Below are positions 6,624 to 16,163 of a DNA stretch of 64,000 bases, piece after piece. The translations under genes and the position numbers were made by a program. Each line of letters begins with the position of its first letter. Position 1 is the stretch's first letter. The DNA comes from Candidatus Woesearchaeota archaeon (GTDB lineage: Archaea > Nanobdellota > Nanobdellia > Woesearchaeales > JACPJR01): contig JACPJR010000031.1 of the NCBI GenBank assembly GCA_016187565.1, positions 119,745 to 183,744 on the forward strand, read 5' to 3'. The notes below the pieces were generated by a model that ran no database searches, was not told the DNA's origin, and was given only the letters and a program-made list of their open reading frames with translations.

Positions 6624-7547
6624 TTATATCATATTATGTTTTTCATAGAATTCTATTGCCCTTTTCATTGTTTCTTCAAAACTAACTTGTGGCTTCCAAC
6701 CCAGTTTATGTCTTATTTTAGAAGAATCAAAATACCTATGTTTAAAGCTAAAATTGATTGAAGATGGAGATAAAAGAGGTTTTTTACCAAAAGTAAATAG
6801 TATATTTTCCATTAAGCCAAATCCTATATTGCATGGTGGTAAAATCCAGGTTGGTAAAGTCTTTTTTATTTTTTTTGATTTAAGCATAAAAGCTATTTTA
6901 TTAAACATTTCAATATAAGGAATAAACTCATTTGCAATAATGTAGTTTTCTCCTTTCTCACCTTTTTCCATTATTAACAGATGGGCAGTTATAGTATCCT
7001 CTATGGAAACAACAGCATTGCCACCAGGTGGTGCATATTTCATTTTTTCTTCTTTGATTTTTTTAACTACTTTTCCAATATGCATGCTGACATCTCCTGC
7101 TCCATAAATTGTTGTTGGAGATATGATTGAAACATTAAGTCCTTGACGAGCAAATTCTTCACATGTTTTTATAGTTAAATACTTTGAATACATATACATC
7201 ACTTTTTGATATCTTTTAAAATCAAATGGAGATTCTTCATTGAGAGGAGAATTTTTGTCATCAGGGATACCAATGCCTGCTGTGGAAGCTGTAACAACCA
7301 CTTTTTTTACTTTAAGTTCTTTTGCAACTTCAAGTATATTCCTTACCCCATCACATCCTTGCATTGCCTTAATCACATCATTTTTAGGTCTTATATCTCC
7401 ATAAAAAACATTAATGTTTAGTCCGTCCAAAAATGGATGCCATTTGCCTTTATGTATGAGAATATTGATTTCATTATCTGAATTTATCGGTTGAATTTGC
7501 TGAATACTTCTTTTTCGCAGAAAAAGACTCTCAGACTCTCTTAACAC
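6624..7547 (-). pseudogene. Truncated NAD-dependent epimerase/dihydroflavonol-reductase-like (extended SDR) gene
   Basis: Most of an extended short-chain dehydrogenase is recognisable: KWHPFLDGLNINVFYGDI, then KKVVVTASTAGIG with the active-site YxxxK (YMYSK), SPTTIYGAGD, and a C-terminal KLGWKPQVSFEETMKRAIEFY. The first 25 residues do not form the GxxGxxG nucleotide-binding motif that opens the family. The step from AMQGCDGV to RNILEVAKEL also lacks about 25 residues that normally contain the YHxAA strand and NVxGT helix. The gene therefore seems to have lost its cofactor site by an N-terminal deletion and an internal in-frame deletion. It could still be translated but is unlikely to be an active reductase. 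The neighbouring IS suggests local rearrangement. Confidence 0.65.
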
Positions 7548-7598
7548 CCTTTCCTATAATTTTTTACGAAGTAAAATTGAAGAGTTTCAGTGTGCCCC

Positions 7599-7847
7599 TT
7601 AATTGTAGATGTTCTTGCGATGTCCTACTTTAATGATAAGAATTCTCAAAAATCCTGTATCAACATCAAGAATTAATCTATAATCACCAACTCTGAACTT
7701 GTAACCTCTATCACCTACTAATGTTGTAACATATGCTTCTGGTCGTATTCTTATTCTCTCTAGTGCTTTGATAATTCTATCTTGAGTTAGCCGATCTAGC
7801 TTTTCTAACTGCTTTTTAGCACTATCGGAAAAAATGATTTCGTACAT
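7599..7847 (-). CDS. RelE/ParE-family toxin
   Basis: The 82-residue basic protein follows the RelE fold: MYEIIFSDSAKKQLEKLD, a helix TQDRIIKALERI, then strands YKFRVGDYRLILDVD and LRILIIKVGHRKNIY. The conserved Arg/Lys/Tyr set (GDYRLI, GHRKNIY) is that of ribosome-dependent mRNA interferases of the RelE group. Its ATG (7845-7847) directly follows the antitoxin stop codon with no gap, as is usual for these pairs. Confidence 0.85.
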   Translation of the reverse strand: MYEIIFSDSAKKQLEKLDRLTQDRIIKALERIRIRPEAYVTTLVGDRGYKFRVGDYRLILDVDTGFLRILIIKVGHRKNIYN

Positions 7848-8066
7848 TTAAAGTCTGAGCTCCTTTTTAATTTGTTCAAGAGTATGGACTTTGCCTGCTT
7901 TAATTTCTGCTCTTGCTTCTGCAAGTTCTTTTTTTGTCGTTTCATTCATTTCCATGGTGTCTTCTATCAAATCCCATATTACTTCTTCGTAAGTCTCTCT
8001 ATCAAAGAATTTCCTCTTGTTAAGCTCTTCTTGGAGCACCGGACTTATTTGAATGGTTGTTGCCAT
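7848..8066 (-). CDS. RelB-like antitoxin
   Basis: The 72-residue acidic protein opens with a short ribbon MATTIQISPVLQEELNKRK and a following helical region ETYEEVIWDLIEDT, the layout of archaeal RelB/ribbon-helix-helix antitoxins. A C-terminal helix rich in Glu and Lys (KELAEARAEIKAGKVHTLEQIK) would bind the toxin. It is first in the operon with the RelE-like toxin, and a TATA box 23 bases upstream implies a leaderless transcript that the complex probably represses. Confidence 0.8.
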   Translation of the reverse strand: MATTIQISPVLQEELNKRKFFDRETYEEVIWDLIEDTMEMNETTKKELAEARAEIKAGKVHTLEQIKKELRL

Positions 8067-8088
8067 AGCGAACTATAATCTCCTATAG

Positions 8089-8096
8089 TATATAAA
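8089..8096 (-). promoter_or_regulatory. TATA box of the toxin-antitoxin operon
   Basis: TTTATATA on the minus strand, 23 bases before the antitoxin ATG (8066). This spacing predicts transcription starting at or next to the start codon. Confidence 0.6.
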
Positions 8097-8153
8097 CTTT
8101 TCGTGTTTCAATTTAATCTCTATGTATGCCATAGGCTACACAAGAACGTAACA

Positions 8154-8186
8154 TTTATATATCAATTGTTACATTCTGCTGTAACA
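8154..8186 (+). promoter_or_regulatory. TATA box and palindromic operator overlapping the start of the DUF4143-type ATPase
   Basis: TTTATATA (8154-8161) is followed by a perfect inverted repeat TGTTACA-N6-TGTAACA (8167-8186) whose last base is the A of the ATG. A repressor bound here would cover the transcription start. A further GTAACA lies just before the TATA box, around 8148-8153. The regulator is unknown. Confidence 0.6.
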
Positions 8187-9472
8187 TGGAACTATCCTCA
8201 TTAAACGAATGGAATCCTTGGTGGGAAAGCAAAGAATCAGTTGAAGGCTTAAAAGGCAAACACCGGCCTTATTACGATTATTTGGTTAATTCTGTTGACA
8301 TTAAAGAGATAACTATCATCACCGGAGTGAGAAGGTCAGGCAAAAGCACGTTGATGTATCAGATGATTAGTAATCTCCTGAAAAAAAGTGTTGACTCTAA
8401 ACAGATATTATTCGTCAATTTGGAGGATAAACGGTTGACCCATGAGTCATTAGACAGCATATACCAATGCTACAGGGAGAATATTAACCTCGATAAAAAA
8501 GCATACATCTTCCTTGACGAGGGTCATAGAAAGGAAGGATGGGAATCGTGGATAAGAAAGAGATATGACCAAAAAGCCAATGATAAATTCATCATTTCAG
8601 GCTCATGCTCTTATCTCTTAAAAAAAGAATACTCAACATTATTAACCGGAAGAAACCTGACTTTTGAAGTATTCCCTTTAAGTTTCGAAGAATTTTTATT
8701 ATTTAAAGATATAACCATTGATAAAGAAAACATTAAAAAAAATATAATACTTGAAAAAACAAAATGGGTTATTTTTAAAAATTTAAAAGAATATCTCAAT
8801 CTTGGTGGGTTTCCAGAGATAGCCTTTAAGCCAGAAGATTATAAGATGAGGGTTCTTGAGCAGTACTTTGATGATATTTTATACAAGGATATTATAGACA
8901 GATATAATCTAAACTCTCAAAAAGCAAAAGACCTTGCGTTATTTTTTACAACGAATCTTGCAGGTTTGGTTTCACTGAGAAATGTACGAAACTCTCTTAA
9001 GCTCTCATACGATACGGTTAAAGACTATCTTTCTTACTATAAAGAGGCATTTTTATTTTTTACACTGGATCATTTTTCATATTCTTTTAAAGAGCAAAAA
9101 ACATTGGCTTCAAAGATTTACTGTATAGATAATGGGCTAAGAAATGCTGTCAGCTTCAAATTTTCCAAGGACGATGGAAAGCTCGTAGAGAATCTCGTTT
9201 TTGTAGAGCTTACAAGAAGAGGAAATAAGTGTTATTATTGGAAGAACAACGGTGAAGTTGATTTTATATTAAAAGCCAAAAACCAAAGCCTTGCAGCAAT
9301 AAATGTGTCTTATACTGATGAGATTGATGACCGAGAAATAAAATCATTATTAGAGTTTAAGAAGAAATTCAAGAAAGCAAAAGACCTGCTTCTTTTGACC
9401 AAAGACACTGAGAAAAAAGAAAAAGGCATTGTATTTATACCATTATGGAAGTGGCTATTAACCGAAAGGTAA
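8186..9472 (+). CDS. AAA+ ATPase with C-terminal DUF4143
   Basis: The 428-residue protein has Walker A TGVRRSGKSTLMYQ (about residues 47-60), Walker B YIFLDEGHRKEGWE and a sensor ISGSCSYLLKKEYSTLLTGR. The C-terminal DUF4143 half has a winged-helix-like region (LSYDTVKDYLSYYKEAFLFF) and a restriction-endonuclease-like strand pattern VENLVFVELTRRG...YYWKNNGEVDFIL. The family is widespread in archaea, often mobile and of unclear function; some members are suspected of DNA-related or toxin-like activities. It has its own promoter with a palindrome on the start codon, suggesting tight repression. Confidence 0.85.
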   Translation: MELSSLNEWNPWWESKESVEGLKGKHRPYYDYLVNSVDIKEITIITGVRRSGKSTLMYQMISNLLKKSVDSKQILFVNLEDKRLTHESLDSIYQCYRENINLDKKAYIFLDEGHRKEGWESWIRKRYDQKANDKFIISGSCSYLLKKEYSTLLTGRNLTFEVFPLSFEEFLLFKDITIDKENIKKNIILEKTKWVIFKNLKEYLNLGGFPEIAFKPEDYKMRVLEQYFDDILYKDIIDRYNLNSQKAKDLALFFTTNLAGLVSLRNVRNSLKLSYDTVKDYLSYYKEAFLFFTLDHFSYSFKEQKTLASKIYCIDNGLRNAVSFKFSKDDGKLVENLVFVELTRRGNKCYYWKNNGEVDFILKAKNQSLAAINVSYTDEIDDREIKSLLEFKKKFKKAKDLLLLTKDTEKKEKGIVFIPLWKWLLTER

Positions 9473-9519
9473 CCTGCTTAATAGAAAGAAATATATAGTC
9501 TGATTTATAGACTTGCTCT

Positions 9520-9705
9520 ATGAAGAGAGTTTTAACTTGGATTGAAGAAGAAAAAATAACAGTTACAATCTTTCTTTTTACGGTAGGAGTGGTCTTAAAT
9601 ACTCCTCCAACTCATTTTGTTTTTACCGGAATGATTATGTATGGTTCTATTTTAATAATATTATTACATTTATTGCATCGACTATACCTTAAATTTCATA
9701 AGTAA
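9520..9705 (+). CDS. Small two-helix membrane protein
   Basis: The 61-residue protein begins with a charged stretch MKRVLTWIEEEK, then has two hydrophobic segments (VTIFLFTVGVVLN and FTGMIMYGSILIILLHLLHRL). A TATA box AATATATAG (9490-9498) lies 22-30 bases before the ATG, as for leaderless genes nearby, which argues that it is real. No family is recognised and its function is unknown. Confidence 0.55.
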   Translation: MKRVLTWIEEEKITVTIFLFTVGVVLNTPPTHFVFTGMIMYGSILIILLHLLHRLYLKFHK

Positions 9706-9859
9706 CTTTTTTCTTGAATACTAAAACATAGACGCCGCCAACTTTATCACTATCAAGAGACCCCATCTTTTTTTTTCTTTACTATAGTTTCATCTTTGCT
9801 CAACCCGCAGAACTCTAATAATAAAGATTATATAGGGGTATGTTATCTAAATTCCTCTT

Positions 9860-10096
9860 ATGAAACACATTCCCTTGTTATTGGTCTTAGGAGTGTTATT
9901 GATGGTGATGAGCGGATGTTCCACCGTGGAAAGTAATACCATTAAGAACGACATTTCCTGTCAGTCTGATGAGGATTGTAAAACAGTGGATTGTTCTGAG
10001 TACCAAAATCAACTACCGCGGTTTTATGGGATTTGCGAATCAAATACATGCATCTGTGGATGTGGGAATCCAGAAAACGGTACCTATTGCCGATAG
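9860..10096 (+). CDS. Small cysteine-rich lipoprotein
   Basis: The 78-residue protein has a lipoprotein-type signal (LLLVLGVLLMVMSGC, with the cysteine at about residue 20). The rest is short and exported, with eight or nine cysteines in patterns such as SCQSDEDCKTVDC and CICGCG that suggest disulphide bonding. The phrase SDEDCKTVDCSEY is common in small cysteine-rich exported domains. A TATA box TTATATAG (about 9828-9835) precedes the ATG at leaderless spacing. Function unknown. Confidence 0.65.
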   Translation: MKHIPLLLVLGVLLMVMSGCSTVESNTIKNDISCQSDEDCKTVDCSEYQNQLPRFYGICESNTCICGCGNPENGTYCR

Positions 10097-10117
10097 AAAA
10101 CGTTGATGAGAGTATAG

Positions 10118-10127
10118 TTTTATATAG
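10118..10127 (+). promoter_or_regulatory. TATA box for the thermosome gene
   Basis: TTTTATATAG lies about 95 bases before the thermosome ATG. Unlike most genes here, this transcript would have a leader of about 65-70 bases, with AAGGTG about 8 bases before the ATG. Confidence 0.5.
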
Positions 10128-10218
10128 AAAAACTATTTTCCCACTTCCAACACAGGAAGAGTTATTCAAGAACCTAAAAAAAAGGGGTAAGCATTGAGAA
10201 TTCTGAGAAGGTGAAACT

Positions 10219-11838
10219 ATGACTCAGCAGAATGTTCAACCGATATTCATTTTACCTGAAGGAACACAACGAACACAAGGGAAGAGTGCACAGCATATGA
10301 ATATTATGGCAGCCAAAGCTGTTGCCGAGACCGTCAGAACAACCTTAGGACCAAAGGGAATGGACAAGATGCTGGTTGATAGCATGGGTGAGGTCATCAT
10401 TACCAATGATGGGGTAACAATTCTCGAAGAGATGAGCATTGATCATCCCTCAGCCAAGATGATTGTTGAGATTGCAAAAACTCAAGAAAATGAGGTTGGT
10501 GATGGAACAACAACTGCCGTAGTTTTGGCAGGAGAACTTCTCAAGAAGGCTGAAGGGCTTCTGGAGATGGAAATACATCCCACGGTTATTGCAAAGGGAT
10601 ACCGTATTGCAGCAGACAAAGCATTAATTATCTTAAAAAATATGTGTGAAAAAGTAACGCCAACGAATACAGATCTTCTGCAAAAGATTGCGGTTACTGC
10701 AATGACCGGTAAGGGCGCAGAACAGGCAAAAGAAAAACTTGCTGATCTTGCAGTCCGTGGATGTAAAAAAGTAATGGAAGAAACTCCTGAAGGCCTGAGC
10801 ATTGATATAGAAGACGTAACCATCGAGAAAAAAGTCGGTGGCAGTGTTGAAGATTCTGAACTCATTGAAGGGATTGTGCTGGACAAGGAGCGAGTACATC
10901 CGGGTATGCCAAAACGTATAGTCAACGCTAAAGTTGCATTACTTGATTCTGCGCTTGAGATCAAAAGTACTGAAGTAGACGCAAAGATTCAGATTACTGA
11001 TCCTGAACAACTCCAGGCATTTATTGATCAAGAAGAACGGATCCTTAAGCGGATGGTTGATCATCTTATCGGAGCAGGCGCAACCGTTGTTTTATGCCAA
11101 AAAGGGATTGATGATATTGCCCAACATTTCCTTGCCAAGCAAGGCATCTATGCTTGCAGAAGGGTAAAAAAATCAGATATGGAAAAATTAGCCAAAGCAA
11201 CTGGAGGAGTCATTGTTACAAAGATTACTGACTTAACCAAAGATGACTTGGGTCATGCAGGAATGGTTGAAGAAAAAAAGGTAGGAGACGAAGCAATGAC
11301 CTTTGTCAAGGAATGCAAGCATCCAAAGTCAGTTTCTATCTTGATCCGCGGTGGTACAGAGCATGTTATTGATGAGATTAAACGTGCTATGGAAGACGCT
11401 ATTGGTGATGTTGCTGCTTCACTTCGCGACGGGAAAGTTGTCGGCGGTGCAGGGGCTCCTGAGATTGAGGTAGCACGAAACTTACGGCATTTTGCAGAAT
11501 CATTGTCAGGAAGAGAACAGTTAGCGGTACTCGCATTTGCCGAAGCTATGGAAATCATTCCACGAACCTTGGCAGAAAACGCTGGTCTTGACCCCATCGA
11601 TATTCTTACGGAGCTAAAATCAGCACACGATAATGGCAAGAAATGGGCTGGTGTTAATGTCTTTACCGGAAAAACCATGGATGCCTGGAAGGAAGGGGTT
11701 ATTGAACCATTGAAGATTAAAGTTCAGGCAGTGAGTTCAGCAACCGAGGTAGCTACCATGATCTTACGCATTGATGACATGATTGCTGCAGGTCCCAGTG
11801 AAAAGGGCAATCAAGCACCACCACCAATGCCAGAATAA
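10219..11838 (+). CDS. thsA: Thermosome subunit (group II chaperonin)
   Basis: This ATP-dependent double-ring chaperonin folds cytosolic proteins. The 539 residues include [17 protein letters not shown] and [12 protein letters not shown] near the N-terminus, the ATP-binding [15 protein letters not shown] (about residues 94-108), and the C-terminal domain motif [15 protein letters not shown]. Length and order are typical. The C-terminal tail ([10 protein letters not shown]) lacks the Gly-Gly-Met repeats of many thermosomes. It is the only chaperonin gene seen here; others may lie elsewhere, so the subunit letter is nominal. Confidence 0.95.
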   Translation: MTQQNVQPIFILPEGTQRTQGKSAQHMNIMAAKAVAETVRTTLGPKGMDKMLVDSMGEVIITNDGVTILEEMSIDHPSAKMIVEIAKTQENEVGDGTTTAVVLAGELLKKAEGLLEMEIHPTVIAKGYRIAADKALIILKNMCEKVTPTNTDLLQKIAVTAMTGKGAEQAKEKLADLAVRGCKKVMEETPEGLSIDIEDVTIEKKVGGSVEDSELIEGIVLDKERVHPGMPKRIVNAKVALLDSALEIKSTEVDAKIQITDPEQLQAFIDQEERILKRMVDHLIGAGATVVLCQKGIDDIAQHFLAKQGIYACRRVKKSDMEKLAKATGGVIVTKITDLTKDDLGHAGMVEEKKVGDEAMTFVKECKHPKSVSILIRGGTEHVIDEIKRAMEDAIGDVAASLRDGKVVGGAGAPEIEVARNLRHFAESLSGREQLAVLAFAEAMEIIPRTLAENAGLDPIDILTELKSAHDNGKKWAGVNVFTGKTMDAWKEGVIEPLKIKVQAVSSATEVATMILRIDDMIAAGPSEKGNQAPPPMPE

Positions 11839-11842
11839 AAGA

Positions 11843-11925
11843 GTCATAACGTTACTAAGGTGCTATGAGTGATACTATGAACACTATAATGTGAAAAGTA
11901 ATCACCACGATAGTATCCTTATGAC
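11843..11925. repeat. Nested inverted repeat between convergent genes
   Basis: GTCATAA (11843-11849) and GATACTAT (11871-11878) pair with TTATGAC (11919-11925) and ATAGTATC (11910-11917). The result is a long interrupted stem-loop at the junction of thermosome and dedA 3' ends. A bidirectional terminator or mRNA 3'-end structure is the simplest reading. Confidence 0.45.
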
Positions 11926-12572
11926 TGTAGCTTGTTCTTTCGTTGTTCAATGATCTGGGTGATGATATCCTTTATCAGGGGAATGAAGGATACAAAGATA
12001 ATAGCGAGAATGATGATCCCAAAATGATCCTGTACCCAGGGAATATTTCCAAAGAAATACCCTCCCATGATAAACAAGATACACCATGCCGCAGCACCAA
12101 TGATGTTGTAACTCAAAAATTTTCTGTATGACATGGTCCCAATACCTGCAACAAACGGTGCAAATGTCCTGATCACCGGAATAAACCGTGCAAGAAGTAT
12201 GGTCTTTTTTCCATGTTTTTCATAAAATGCTTGTGCCCGTACCAAATGATCTTTGTTAAAGAGCAAGGATTTCTCTTTTTTGAATACTTGAGGACCAACA
12301 AATTTTCCAATATGATAGTTTACTGTATCTCCAAGAACAGCGGCAAGAAATAAGAGGAAAATGACCCATTCGATCCTTAATGAACCGGTTGCGGCTAATG
12401 CACCCGCAGCAAAAAGTAAACTGTCTCCGGGAAGAAACGGAGTAACCACAACACCAGTCTCAAAAAAGACAATAAGGAAGAGAATAACATAGGTAAATGC
12501 AGCATATTCATTAACAACGGTCTGTAAATATGTGTCTAAATGAAGGAGGACATCAAGGAAAATGAATGCCAT
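11919..12572 (-). CDS. DedA/VTT-family membrane protein
   Basis: The 217-residue protein has the DedA/SNARE-associated family motifs: PFLPGDSLLFAAGALAATG in the first re-entrant region (about residues 45-63), VLGDTVNYHIGKFVG, and the strongly conserved ARFIPVIRTFAPFVAG with both functional arginines. Several transmembrane helices and a basic C-terminus (IIEQRKNKLQS) are visible. DedA proteins are thought to act as lipid scramblases or flippases, some exchanging carrier lipids against the proton gradient. Convergent with the thermosome gene. Confidence 0.9.
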   Translation of the reverse strand: MAFIFLDVLLHLDTYLQTVVNEYAAFTYVILFLIVFFETGVVVTPFLPGDSLLFAAGALAATGSLRIEWVIFLLFLAAVLGDTVNYHIGKFVGPQVFKKEKSLLFNKDHLVRAQAFYEKHGKKTILLARFIPVIRTFAPFVAGIGTMSYRKFLSYNIIGAAAWCILFIMGGYFFGNIPWVQDHFGIIILAIIFVSFIPLIKDIITQIIEQRKNKLQS

Positions 12573-12649
12573 TAATCACAGAAATAAAGCATCCTTAATA
12601 AGCTTTTTTGTAACGTATGCATGGTGTCACGAGAACCACAAAACATTTG

Positions 12650-13354
12650 TCAATTAGTCCCGGGGCGTTTCAGAGGTAAACCAAGGTCTTTTACCATGGT
12701 TTCTACTTCTGTTCGAAATCTATGGCGGTCTGCATAAAAGGGAACAATACAACCCTGGCTGGCAAGGAAATCTCCATAGACTGATCCGGGTGATGAATGC
12801 TGGCGCTTTAGCCAGGTATCATACGGAACAACAACAATATAACCGATTTCATCAGCATGAAAGAGATCATACATATTTGCCAATCTTAACTGATAAACCT
12901 CAGGCCGGAGAATATTCTTCACACTGTTTCGCCGTTCATGATCCTTACCCCTGGCAACGGTTGTCGACCATCGGGCAATCTTGATATCAAGCCCAACAGG
13001 CACATTATCGATAAGTACCACACGGTTAGTCGTTGGTTTTCTTTCCGAGCCACTACGGACAACATACGCATGATCAGAAGCAGAGTAATGGACCTCATTT
13101 CCCTGATAACCGTTATGCGCAAAGGGGTCTACGAGAGTATAGCCCCGGAGAGCTAAGGGAGCCTGTGCACCACGAACCATGGCATTGAGATGGGCTTGTG
13201 CAACCAGGTCAACATACAGGTTCAATGATCGTGGTTTCCGTTGTCTTCCCAGTACCCGTTCTGCAGTCTCCCACCGAGGTTGTACTGTATGGAGTGCATC
13301 GCATAATGCTTCTATTCCCTCGGTCATTATCAATCGTTGTGGCATGTGTAACAT
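12650..13354 (-). CDS. Conserved-looking hypothetical protein
   Basis: The 234-residue soluble protein is not one I recognise. Its centre contains NRVVLIDNVPVGLDIKIAR, where a Val/Leu-rich strand ends in DIK, loosely like the D-x-K of PD-(D/E)xK nuclease folds. It is followed by Arg/Lys-rich segments and a strand EIGYIVVVPYDTWLKR. No signal peptide or membrane segment is present. Two ATGs at the start (residues 1 and 4) are both possible. It lies 45 bases from the M1 aminopeptidase on the same strand, perhaps in the same transcript. Confidence 0.5.
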   Translation of the reverse strand: MLHMPQRLIMTEGIEALCDALHTVQPRWETAERVLGRQRKPRSLNLYVDLVAQAHLNAMVRGAQAPLALRGYTLVDPFAHNGYQGNEVHYSASDHAYVVRSGSERKPTTNRVVLIDNVPVGLDIKIARWSTTVARGKDHERRNSVKNILRPEVYQLRLANMYDLFHADEIGYIVVVPYDTWLKRQHSSPGSVYGDFLASQGCIVPFYADRHRFRTEVETMVKDLGLPLKRPGTN

Positions 13355-13399
13355 CCTCCTTGGAGTGTCATCTCTCCTAATAGCTCATCAATTCAGTTT

Positions 13400-15937
13400 T
13401 CATCCATTCTTTCGTGCAAAGCTTCTTCGTGTGTTCTCCAAAAGCCGTGCAGTAACAGCCATCTCTAACCTTAACTGCTCTATCGCATCTGGCATCTCAG
13501 GCACACCCTTATCGCTAAAGAATGTTGCCACTTCCTCTGCAATCCTCTCATCACCAAGATGTTTCATATTGCGTACCACATGGGTGAGATAGGTGGCATT
13601 ATCGCCTGCAAATTTGCTCGCAATACCCTCCCAGGTATCTCTTAACCATGGCCAGACAAGCCTTTTTCCATAGGGATTGGAAGCAACAGAGACTACCGTA
13701 TAGGTACTATCACGATGGCCAACTCTCTGGTCTAACGCAAATGCAAGGGTTCGCTCTAATAGTTCTGGTTGTCTAAAAAATCCAAGGGCAATGGCAAGTC
13801 TTTCCTGTTCTTTCTTATCTCCTGTATTGAGGTAAGCGTCGGTTAAGCGGGTATGGAATGCTTGATCACCATGCCATGCTGCAAGACGGTAGAATGTCGG
13901 ACGGATATTTCGGTGAACCGCATCAAAAGGCCCTGCAGCCATTTCTGTAGTACGAGCAACTACGCCTGGATGATCTGTTTTTGCCAATGCATACAGGGCA
14001 GCATTACGTAAGACACTATCATTAGGGGTTTCTCCTGCTTGCTCTTCCCAGCCCATACGTGCAAAAATAGGTTCACCAATACTACGATTTGCTTGTCGAA
14101 TGTCATCAGAAAATTCATGAAGAAGAGGTTCACCACCACATAACTGTTCCAGTGACAGCAGACTTTCAAAAATGTTGATAGCAACGGTTGCATCAGTCTC
14201 ATACCGATAATGCTTCAAAAACGTCAAATAGTCTCGAACCGCAATATCTCCTGTATAACAAAAATCCGCTAGGTCAGTATGAATGCTCCACCGATCTCGG
14301 GGAGAAATCCCACCAGCTTCAATGGCTTCACCAAGTAAACCCAGTTCTGTTGGTTCATACTTTACTCGGTAGTACCCTGTTCGACCAGGATTAACAAGAA
14401 CATATCCTTCTGGTTTGAAAGGAAAGGTAAACGAACGACCAGAAAGTAAACGTGAGACACTTCTTCCGGTGCTGTCAACAACATGGACAGGAATAGGCCA
14501 TTGTGTTGTACCCTCATCAGTATAGGCCAGTTGCTTTTGAGAAACCCTTAATCCATTTTCTGTTCGATGGGCACTAACGCAGGGTATGCCTGCACGACTA
14601 ACCCACGCCTCTGCTAATTTCGCTACATCTTTTCTTGAGCTCAACGCACTCCAAAGATCTCGAGCATCAGTACTACCAAATTGATGTGTCTGAAGGTAAG
14701 CCTGAACACCCTGTTGAAATTTATGTTCTCCAAGGTAAGATTCGACCATATGCAATATCATAGCAGCTTTCGCATAGGTAATATCATCGTAATGCCCCTG
14801 AAGTTCTTCAGGAGTCTGGGCAGAAACACGGATAGGATGACGGTTTGCCAAGGTATCCCGGCGCATTGCTCCAGGAATCTGGTAATTCAAAAAACGACCC
14901 CATCCACCTAATGCTGGAGCGCAGGCATCAACAGCTTTGAGAGCCATGTAATCAGCAAAGCCCTCTTTGAGCCAGAGATCCTGCCATTCCCCCATGGTAA
15001 CAAGATCACCAAACCACTGATGGGCAATTTCATGGGCAAGGAGTTTGGCAACTTTCCTTTGGTGTTCAACCGAGTCTCTTTGAGGATCATAGAGCGCCAG
15101 TGTTTCATGAAGGGTAATAGCACCGAAGTTCTCCATACCGCACGCAAGTAATGTAGGAACAACAATGAGGTCTAGCTTTTTAAGAGGATAAGGAACATCA
15201 AAATAGTTTTCAAAGTAGGATAATAATTGAGCACCCAAATCAAGAATAAAGCCAGTTTCACCTATCTTTCCAGGAACCGTAAAGGCACTAAGGCTTATAC
15301 GTCCTGTTGTTGATCGTACGCTTGTTTCTCTTCTTTCAAGCTCTCCTGCACCAAGGTAGAGCAAGTAGGTTGACATAGGGGGCGTTGTTCCAAAACGAAC
15401 TCGTTTTCCTCCATCAGCAAGCACTTCTGTAGCAACAGGAGGTGTATTGGAGATAATAGTTTCAAGGCTTGGATCAGTAGTTTCAACCGTTAAGGTAAAC
15501 TCTGCCTTAGCACCAGGTTCATCGATACAAGGAAATAAACGTCGTGCGTAGGTTGGTTCAAGATGGGTTGTATGCAAGAAGCGGTTTGCTCCCTCGCTAT
15601 CTCTAGAGGGAACACGATACAGGCCATACCCTTCCTGGTAGTTACCGGTATAATCAAGAAGAAGAGTAACACGACCGTGCAGTGTCTTGGGAAATAAAAG
15701 CGTTACGGTTTGATTTTCTGGATGAGGCTGGATTTCAGCAGCAAGCGAGCCTGAAGGCAAGTTTATTTGTGCCTGAGAAATCTGCATGTGGTCAGCGTGA
15801 AGCACAACCCTTTGGCTTGGTCTTCCAAGCGTAAGATCAAGATTAAGATAGCCTAGAAAAGAATCTCCCTGAGAAGGCTTTATCAGAAGATCATAATGAT
15901 GGGGTGTTACCTGTTCAGCAATTGAAGGGATAGTCAT
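13400..15937 (-). CDS. M1-family zinc aminopeptidase (tricorn-interacting factor F2/F3 type)
   Basis: The 845-residue metallopeptidase removes N-terminal residues from peptides, probably downstream of the proteasome. The substrate loop ACGMENFGAITLHE precedes the zinc site HEIAHQW (about residues 300-306), and the third ligand Glu lies in LKEGFADY 18 residues later. The N-terminal beta saddle (PHHYDLLIKPSQGDSFLGYL) and a C-terminal ERAP1-like helical repeat (YALAKTDHPGVVARTTEMA to DKGVPEMPDAIEQLRLE) complete the family architecture. Length is typical. A near-palindromic TATA box at about 16012-16021 can serve it on the minus strand. Confidence 0.95.
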   Translation of the reverse strand: MTIPSIAEQVTPHHYDLLIKPSQGDSFLGYLNLDLTLGRPSQRVVLHADHMQISQAQINLPSGSLAAEIQPHPENQTVTLLFPKTLHGRVTLLLDYTGNYQEGYGLYRVPSRDSEGANRFLHTTHLEPTYARRLFPCIDEPGAKAEFTLTVETTDPSLETIISNTPPVATEVLADGGKRVRFGTTPPMSTYLLYLGAGELERRETSVRSTTGRISLSAFTVPGKIGETGFILDLGAQLLSYFENYFDVPYPLKKLDLIVVPTLLACGMENFGAITLHETLALYDPQRDSVEHQRKVAKLLAHEIAHQWFGDLVTMGEWQDLWLKEGFADYMALKAVDACAPALGGWGRFLNYQIPGAMRRDTLANRHPIRVSAQTPEELQGHYDDITYAKAAMILHMVESYLGEHKFQQGVQAYLQTHQFGSTDARDLWSALSSRKDVAKLAEAWVSRAGIPCVSAHRTENGLRVSQKQLAYTDEGTTQWPIPVHVVDSTGRSVSRLLSGRSFTFPFKPEGYVLVNPGRTGYYRVKYEPTELGLLGEAIEAGGISPRDRWSIHTDLADFCYTGDIAVRDYLTFLKHYRYETDATVAINIFESLLSLEQLCGGEPLLHEFSDDIRQANRSIGEPIFARMGWEEQAGETPNDSVLRNAALYALAKTDHPGVVARTTEMAAGPFDAVHRNIRPTFYRLAAWHGDQAFHTRLTDAYLNTGDKKEQERLAIALGFFRQPELLERTLAFALDQRVGHRDSTYTVVSVASNPYGKRLVWPWLRDTWEGIASKFAGDNATYLTHVVRNMKHLGDERIAEEVATFFSDKGVPEMPDAIEQLRLEMAVTARLLENTRRSFARKNG

Positions 15938-16102
15938 GGTAGGTTATCACTAATACATTCTGCATATTTTCTCATGCTACTAAGATAAAGTAGCCGAGAA
16001 ATGTACGTATGTTATATAAAGGTTTCTCTAGATGCCACTGTTAAGTAGTCCCCGGTTTTGTCTCTTCTTGTTCTTCCTTCTTCTCGTCGAAGAACAGAAA
16101 TG

Positions 16103-16110
16103 TTTATATA
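16103..16110 (+). promoter_or_regulatory. TATA box deciding the scpA start
   Basis: TTTATATA at this position predicts transcription from about 16133. That excludes the in-frame codons at 16032 and 16125 and supports ATG 16164 behind GAGGA (16151-16155). Confidence 0.6.
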
Positions 16111-16163
16111 GTAGTATACAGTTTATGTCCATTCTTACACCACCACCATTGAGGAAAAAATTC

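Noticed and set aside
16032..16163. Hydrophobic N-terminal extension of ScpA
   Set aside because: The TATA box at 16103-16110 would lie inside it, and GAGGA before ATG 16164 gives a normal ScpA N-terminus.
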